Of a DNA stretch of 64,000 bases, positions 60,627 to 64,000 are shown piece by piece. A program made the translations under genes and the position numbers. Within the stretch, counting starts at the first letter, position 1. Every line of letters begins with the position of its first letter. Origin of the DNA: JABRWC01 sp039961675 (GTDB taxonomy: Bacteria > Planctomycetota > Phycisphaerae > UBA1845 > Fen-1342); assembly GCA_039961675.1 (NCBI GenBank), contig JABRWC010000007.1, positions 31,257 to 95,256 of the forward strand, written 5' to 3'. The notes beneath the pieces are model-generated. The model was not told the origin of the DNA, searched no databases, and worked only from the letters and a program-made list of their open reading frames with translations.

Positions 60627-60648
60627 CTGCGGCGATCTCCCCGCTCCG

Positions 60649-61794
60649 CTACGACTCGCGGCCGGCTGAAGGGAGCTTCAGCCGCGCGCCCTTCTGCACC
60701 TTGTTCGCATCACGCAGCCCGTTCATCTCCGCAATCTCGCGCCAGCGGTCCGGGTTCTTCAACTCGCGCCGCGCGATCTCCACGAGCGAGTCGCTCGGCT
60801 TCACCGTGTACCAGCGATCACCGCGGATTGTACGCGAATCGCTGGAGCGCGTACCGCCCTTTGGCTTCGACGGCGCCGCTGCCGGCTTGCGGGCGACCGA
60901 CTTCGGCTCTCGCGCCGACGTCCGCGCCGCCGCTGCTGGCTTGGACTTGGCATCGGCGTCACCCGTCGCGGCCGTTCGCGCTGGCTCTTTCGCATTTCGA
61001 CCGCGCGTGAATGACGGCGTTGCTGCATCGCCCTTCACCGCGCTTCGCGGAGCTTCGATCGGCGGCCCGACCTCGGACGCGAGCGCGACGGGCATGGACG
61101 CCCGGGTCTCGCCGGAGTCGCCGTCGGCTGCGCCGGGCGCCGGAATCACGAGCGTCTCGCCCACGAGAATCCGGTTGCGGCGTTCGGCAACCTGCGGGTT
61201 CGCCGCGACAAGCGCCTCAACATATCGGCGGTCATCCGATCCAAATGCGCGGCGCGCGATGCGCACCAGCGAGTCGCCTTTGACCACGCGGTAACGGCTC
61301 GGAGCGGGCGACGGTGCGTCCTCGGGCATCGCGGGAACGTCTGCTCGGCTGCGCGGCGTCGCGGCGTCAACGACTTCAATCAGCGGCGCCGTGGTCGACG
61401 AATCGGCCACGAGCCGTTGAACCGCGCCGGTCGGACCGGCCGCCGGCGGCTCGACGTTCTGCGCCGCGGCGGGCGCTGCCGCGGATACGAGCGGCGGCAG
61501 GTCGTCGCGCGGGGCAGGTTCGGCGCTCGAGAGATAGCCCGGAACTTCCAAGGCGTCGGCTTGCGCGGGCGGAGCCGACAGGACCGGCGCCGCCCGCTCG
61601 AGCTCACGCGCGGCGGCGATCAGCCGGTCGGCGCGGCCGTCCTGCGTCGAGGCGGGGACCGTGGCGTCGGCCGGCGTGATCACCGGCGGACGGGGCAGCT
61701 CGACCACCGGCCGCGCGACCTGGTTGACGAGCCAGCACATTCCGCTGATGAACCCGAGACAACTGAGCAGAGCGAACTTGACACTGAGCGCCAT
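60649..61794 (-). CDS. Membrane-anchored protein with two LysM domains
   Basis: 381 aa. The N-terminus MALSVKFALLSCLGFISGMCW is a membrane anchor or leader. A long Pro/Ala-rich segment follows. LysM domain 1 (about 165-215) reads YRVVKGDSLVRIARRAFGS with NRILVGETLVIP; LysM domain 2 (about 325-376) reads WYTVKPSDSLVEIARRELK with KVQKGARLKLP. Between them is a low-complexity linker rich in Ala, Lys and Arg. LysM binds peptidoglycan, so this may tie the division machinery to the wall. Position in the dcw cluster, between rsmH and ftsL, is unusual. ATG 61794 follows GGAGG. Confidence 0.85.
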   Translation of the reverse strand: MALSVKFALLSCLGFISGMCWLVNQVARPVVELPRPPVITPADATVPASTQDGRADRLIAAARELERAAPVLSAPPAQADALEVPGYLSSAEPAPRDDLPPLVSAAAPAAAQNVEPPAAGPTGAVQRLVADSSTTAPLIEVVDAATPRSRADVPAMPEDAPSPAPSRYRVVKGDSLVRIARRAFGSDDRRYVEALVAANPQVAERRNRILVGETLVIPAPGAADGDSGETRASMPVALASEVGPPIEAPRSAVKGDAATPSFTRGRNAKEPARTAATGDADAKSKPAAAARTSAREPKSVARKPAAAPSKPKGGTRSSDSRTIRGDRWYTVKPSDSLVEIARRELKNPDRWREIAEMNGLRDANKVQKGARLKLPSAGRES

Positions 61795-61946
61795 CCGGGC
61801 CTCCTTGCACGGCGCTGCGGCGAACGCCGCCTTCCGAGTTGATTCAAAAGCCCACGGACCCGTTGAGCGTGGGGGCGGACGTCGCGGCCGGATCCCGCGA
61901 TGCGGCCTCGTGCCGGGCGACGCCGGACCTTTCGCTCAACTGCCTC

Positions 61947-62852
61947 CTACACACGACGCGCGACGCGGAGCTTGGCGCTCCGGCTTCGCGGGTTCTCCTC
62001 GCGCTCGGACTCGTCCGCGACGACCGGCCGCTTGGTCAGTTCTTCGAACGAGCGCTCGACGCGAGCCTCCCGGAAGAACTGCTTGACGATCCCGTCCTCG
62101 AGGCTTTGAAAACTGATCACGGACAGCGTTCCGCCGACGCGCAGTGCTGCGATCGACTGACGTAGGAATCGGCGAAGGTTCTCCAACTCGTGATTAACCG
62201 CGATCCGCAGCGCCTGGAAGACGCGCGTCGCGGGGTGCACCCGGCCGCGCGGCGCACGGCCGGACGCCGAGACGGCCGACTCCACCGCCCGCGCCAGGAC
62301 GGCAGTCGTCAAAATCCGGCCGTGGTGGCGCACCTGACAGATGCGCTTGGCGATCTTGCGGCTGAGCTCCTCCTGACCAAACTCGTAGAACAAGTCCGAG
62401 AGCTCGTTCTCCGAAAGCGCGTTCACCAGCTCCGATGCCGGCTTGCCGCGTGACGGGTCATAGCGCATGTCGATCGGACCGTCACGGTCGAACGAGAAGC
62501 CGCGGGCCGGATCGTCGAGCTGCGCCGAGTTGACGCCGAGATCGAGCAGCATGAGGTCTACCTGCGTAACACCCAACTGCGCGAGGACTTGCGGAAACTC
62601 GGCGTAGTTCGCGCGCGCCAGGTGCACGGCGTCGCCCCACGAACGCAAACGCTCGCGCGCCACGGCGAGCATCGTTTCGTCCAAGTCCAGCCCGATGTAG
62701 CGGCCGCCGGGAAGCACGCGCGGCGCCAGCGCTTCCGCGTGCCCGCCGAGTCCGACCGTGCCGTCGAGCACAACGGCGCCTGGTCGGGGATCCATCAGCC
62801 GAATCAGGGGCTCGAGCAATACCGGACGATGCTCGTGCCCAGGACGTTGCAC
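61947..62852 (-). CDS. rsmH: 16S rRNA (cytosine1402-N4)-methyltransferase RsmH
   Basis: 301-aa SAM-dependent methyltransferase modifying C1402 in 16S rRNA. Motifs: EHRPVLLEPLIRL, VVLDGTVGLGGHAEAL (SAM site), GLDLDETML, LLDLGVNSAQLDDPARGFSF, MRYDPSRG, and VFQALRIAVNHELENLRRFL with VISFQSLEDGIVKQFF. The start is doubtful: GTG 62852 gives the usual short N-terminus, while the open frame reaches TTG 62909. The second gene of the dcw cluster. Confidence 0.93.
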   Translation of the reverse strand: MQRPGHEHRPVLLEPLIRLMDPRPGAVVLDGTVGLGGHAEALAPRVLPGGRYIGLDLDETMLAVARERLRSWGDAVHLARANYAEFPQVLAQLGVTQVDLMLLDLGVNSAQLDDPARGFSFDRDGPIDMRYDPSRGKPASELVNALSENELSDLFYEFGQEELSRKIAKRICQVRHHGRILTTAVLARAVESAVSASGRAPRGRVHPATRVFQALRIAVNHELENLRRFLRQSIAALRVGGTLSVISFQSLEDGIVKQFFREARVERSFEELTKRPVVADESEREENPRSRSAKLRVARRV

Positions 62853-62952
62853 GGTGCGACACCGAATTGCACAGGAATCGACGAGCTCCCCGCTGGACTC
62901 GATCGTCAATTCACGTTATTAGAACGCATCCGGTCGGGGCAGAGGGGGGAGG

Positions 62953-62982
62953 CCGACATTCCCCGTCCCTGCGGAATGTCGG
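62953..62982. repeat. Inverted repeat, 10-bp arms
   Basis: CCGACATTCC (62953-62962) and GGAATGTCGG (62973-62982) are perfect complements around a 10-nt loop. In RNA this would be a stable hairpin between mraZ and rsmH. There is no U-tract on either side. Confidence 0.6.
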
Positions 62983-62993
62983 ACCCTGGGGAT

Positions 62994-63017
62994 CAGACGG
63001 ATTATCCGATCCGTCTG
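62994..63017. repeat. Inverted repeat, 9-bp arms
   Basis: CAGACGGAT (62994-63002) and ATCCGTCTG (63009-63017) are perfect complements around TATCCG, 11 nt from the neighbouring palindrome. The pair could be an attenuator, processing site or mobile repeat. Confidence 0.6.
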
Positions 63018-63186
63018 CGTAGTGCGGTGGGCGTCCTTGCCCGTGTATTGAGGGTCTCCCGGCGAAGAAACGACCCTCGCCCGCACGTCCGATTCGAATC
63101 TTCGCAGCGGCGGCGCCTACCGGAGCGCCGCCGCTGCCGTGCACCCTCGCGCCAAACCCAACCGTTTCACGGCGCGAACGCCGCTG

Positions 63187-63690
63187 TCAATCGTCCGGGC
63201 CGCTGCCCGAGCTGGCCACGCCGGCCTCGCGTTTCAGTGCGGCCAGCTCTCCAAGGGCCTTTGAGCGATGCTCGCTGAAGCCCTGCCACTGTTGTTTCTC
63301 GAATGCCTCGAATTCGGTGCGGTTCCAGATCTCAAGATGGTCCTGCACACCGATGAGCGTCACGACCTTCGACACACCCGCGCTCTTGAGCAGTCGGTCC
63401 GGAATCAGAATCCGGCCCTGCGCATCGGGATCGACCAGTGCGCTCTGGGAGTACTCGAACTCGCGCCACGCATGGCCGTCCTCGGACAGTTGCTCGTCGG
63501 CGGGGACGAAACGCCGCGTGCGCTCGAAGTAGCGATCCGGATACACGGCCAGAGTTCCGCGCCGCCGACCCGGGACCACGTAGAACGCGCGTCCGTCACG
63601 GTCACAATTCGTCGAGGAGCGGACCGCGCTCGGAATAGACAGCCGATTCTTGCCGTCGATCGTGAGGTCGTACGCGCCAACGAAGAACAT
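63187..63690 (-). CDS. mraZ: Transcriptional regulator MraZ
   Basis: 167-aa AbrB-like DNA-binding protein that heads the dcw cluster and regulates it in bacteria where it has been studied. Two MraZ half-domains are visible: FFVGAYDLTIDGKNRLSIPSAVR at the N-terminus and SALVDPDAQGRILIPDRLLKSAGV near 85-108. LIGVQDHLEIWN follows. The C-terminal 20 residues are unconserved. ATG 63690; a clear sigma70 promoter lies just upstream. Confidence 0.93.
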   Translation of the reverse strand: MFFVGAYDLTIDGKNRLSIPSAVRSSTNCDRDGRAFYVVPGRRRGTLAVYPDRYFERTRRFVPADEQLSEDGHAWREFEYSQSALVDPDAQGRILIPDRLLKSAGVSKVVTLIGVQDHLEIWNRTEFEAFEKQQWQGFSEHRSKALGELAALKREAGVASSGSGPDD

Positions 63691-63734
63691 CCAGAACTCA
63701 CGCGTCAGACCGGCGAATCAGCCGTGTGGGGTAT

Positions 63735-63763
63735 AGTGTAACGAATTCCCCTGGAAGTGGCAA
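63735..63763 (-). promoter_or_regulatory. Sigma70-type promoter of mraZ and the dcw cluster
   Basis: On the - strand TTGCCA (63763-63758) and TACACT (63740-63735) are 17 nt apart, about 45 nt upstream of mraZ. The spacer and upstream side carry GGGGAA and TGGGAA (63770-63765) 20 nt apart, similar to MraZ operator repeats, so self-regulation is possible. The rest of 63764-64000 shows no gene. Confidence 0.65.
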
Positions 63764-64000
63764 GATTTCCCAATAACTTTCTCAAGAAAACGCGGAGTTT
63801 GTGCGCGTCGGCGGTTCGCCGAACCTGGGACGATTCCGGCGCCACCTAACCCGTCGGAGCACGCCTACGGGAACCGCCGTCCCGGACCAAAGCGAAAGCG
63901 CGGAGAATAAACCCCGAATTGTCCCACCGGTCGTATGCCGGCAGGCCGACTACACGAAAGGTTGCACGCAGCGCACATCGCGTACGAGACAGGTCGTCGC
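63764..64000. other. Region upstream of the dcw promoter
   Basis: About 240 nt at the right edge with no open frame of coding character, RNA motif or repeat that I could recognise. Confidence 0.4.

Larger units (their letters stand above)
62853..63186. other. mraZ-rsmH intergenic region
   Basis: A 334-nt gap. It holds two perfect inverted repeats, listed separately. In most dcw clusters mraZ and rsmH are nearly adjacent, so this spacer is unusually long. No open frame with coding character was found in it. Confidence 0.5.

Noticed and set aside
62911..63144. Open frame in the mraZ-rsmH gap
   Set aside because: It reads through both palindromes, has no start with a ribosome site and no recognisable protein features.
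1..64000. tRNA, rRNA, CRISPR arrays, transposases and prophage genes
   Set aside because: Read on both strands for T-loop motifs, regularly spaced repeats and transposase or integrase motifs; none was convincing. A tRNAscan-SE run would be decisive for tRNAs.

Overview
The window is a high-GC, gene-dense bacterial chromosome segment. It most resembles a member of the Planctomycetota, perhaps near the Phycisphaerae. The evidence is a Ser/Thr kinase fused to TPRs, a PEP-CTERM protein, several secreted or lipid-anchored proteins of a planctomycete look, palindromic intergenic repeats, and a dcw cluster that still has mraZ, rsmH, ftsI, murE, murF, mraY and ftsW. This placement is inference from gene content; there is no rRNA or other marker in the window. 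I saw no tRNA, rRNA, CRISPR array, transposase or prophage gene.

Left part (1-11.6 kb): a partial secreted protein, thiL and tsaE (+), a HEAT-type protein (-), an RND efflux pair (+), then a fluoride riboswitch in front of crcB and a DUF190 gene (+). Next come a CDF metal transporter and, just upstream of it on the - strand, an ArsC-like protein read through an in-frame UGA as a probable selenoprotein. metK follows (+).

Sugar region (11.8-20.0 kb): two + strand genes (a DUF6786-like secreted protein and an L-fucose isomerase-like enzyme) converge on an RbsABC-type ABC importer operon (binding lipoprotein, ATPase, permease). A rhamnulokinase-like gene follows on the same strand. Together these suggest uptake, isomerisation and phosphorylation of a deoxysugar.

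Respiratory-complex region (20.3-32.2 kb, all - strand): an HTH-EIIA protein, two tandem NuoL/HyfB-type antiporter-like subunits, HyfC/NuoH, HyfE, HyfF/NuoN, a HyfG/NuoCD-like large subunit, a ferredoxin-NuoB fusion and an aminotransferase, tightly packed, several with 4-nt overlaps. The large subunit has lost the cysteines that bind Ni-Fe, so this is a hydrogenase-related ion-pumping complex and not a hydrogenase.

Middle part (32.2-53.0 kb): tandem lipoproteins, a zinc-ribbon membrane protein, a lipoprotein alpha/beta hydrolase, a kinase-TPR receptor, purC, a DUF4091/CBM9-like glycan protein, ispH, a metallophosphatase next to a small Ser/Thr kinase, miaB with an internal insertion, and a PEP-CTERM protein.

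Right part (53.2-64.0 kb): a - strand dcw cluster in the order mraZ, rsmH, LysM protein, ftsL-like, ftsI, murE, murF, mraY, ftsW. A good sigma70-type promoter lies in front of mraZ. murD, murG, murC and the ftsQAZ genes are not in the window.
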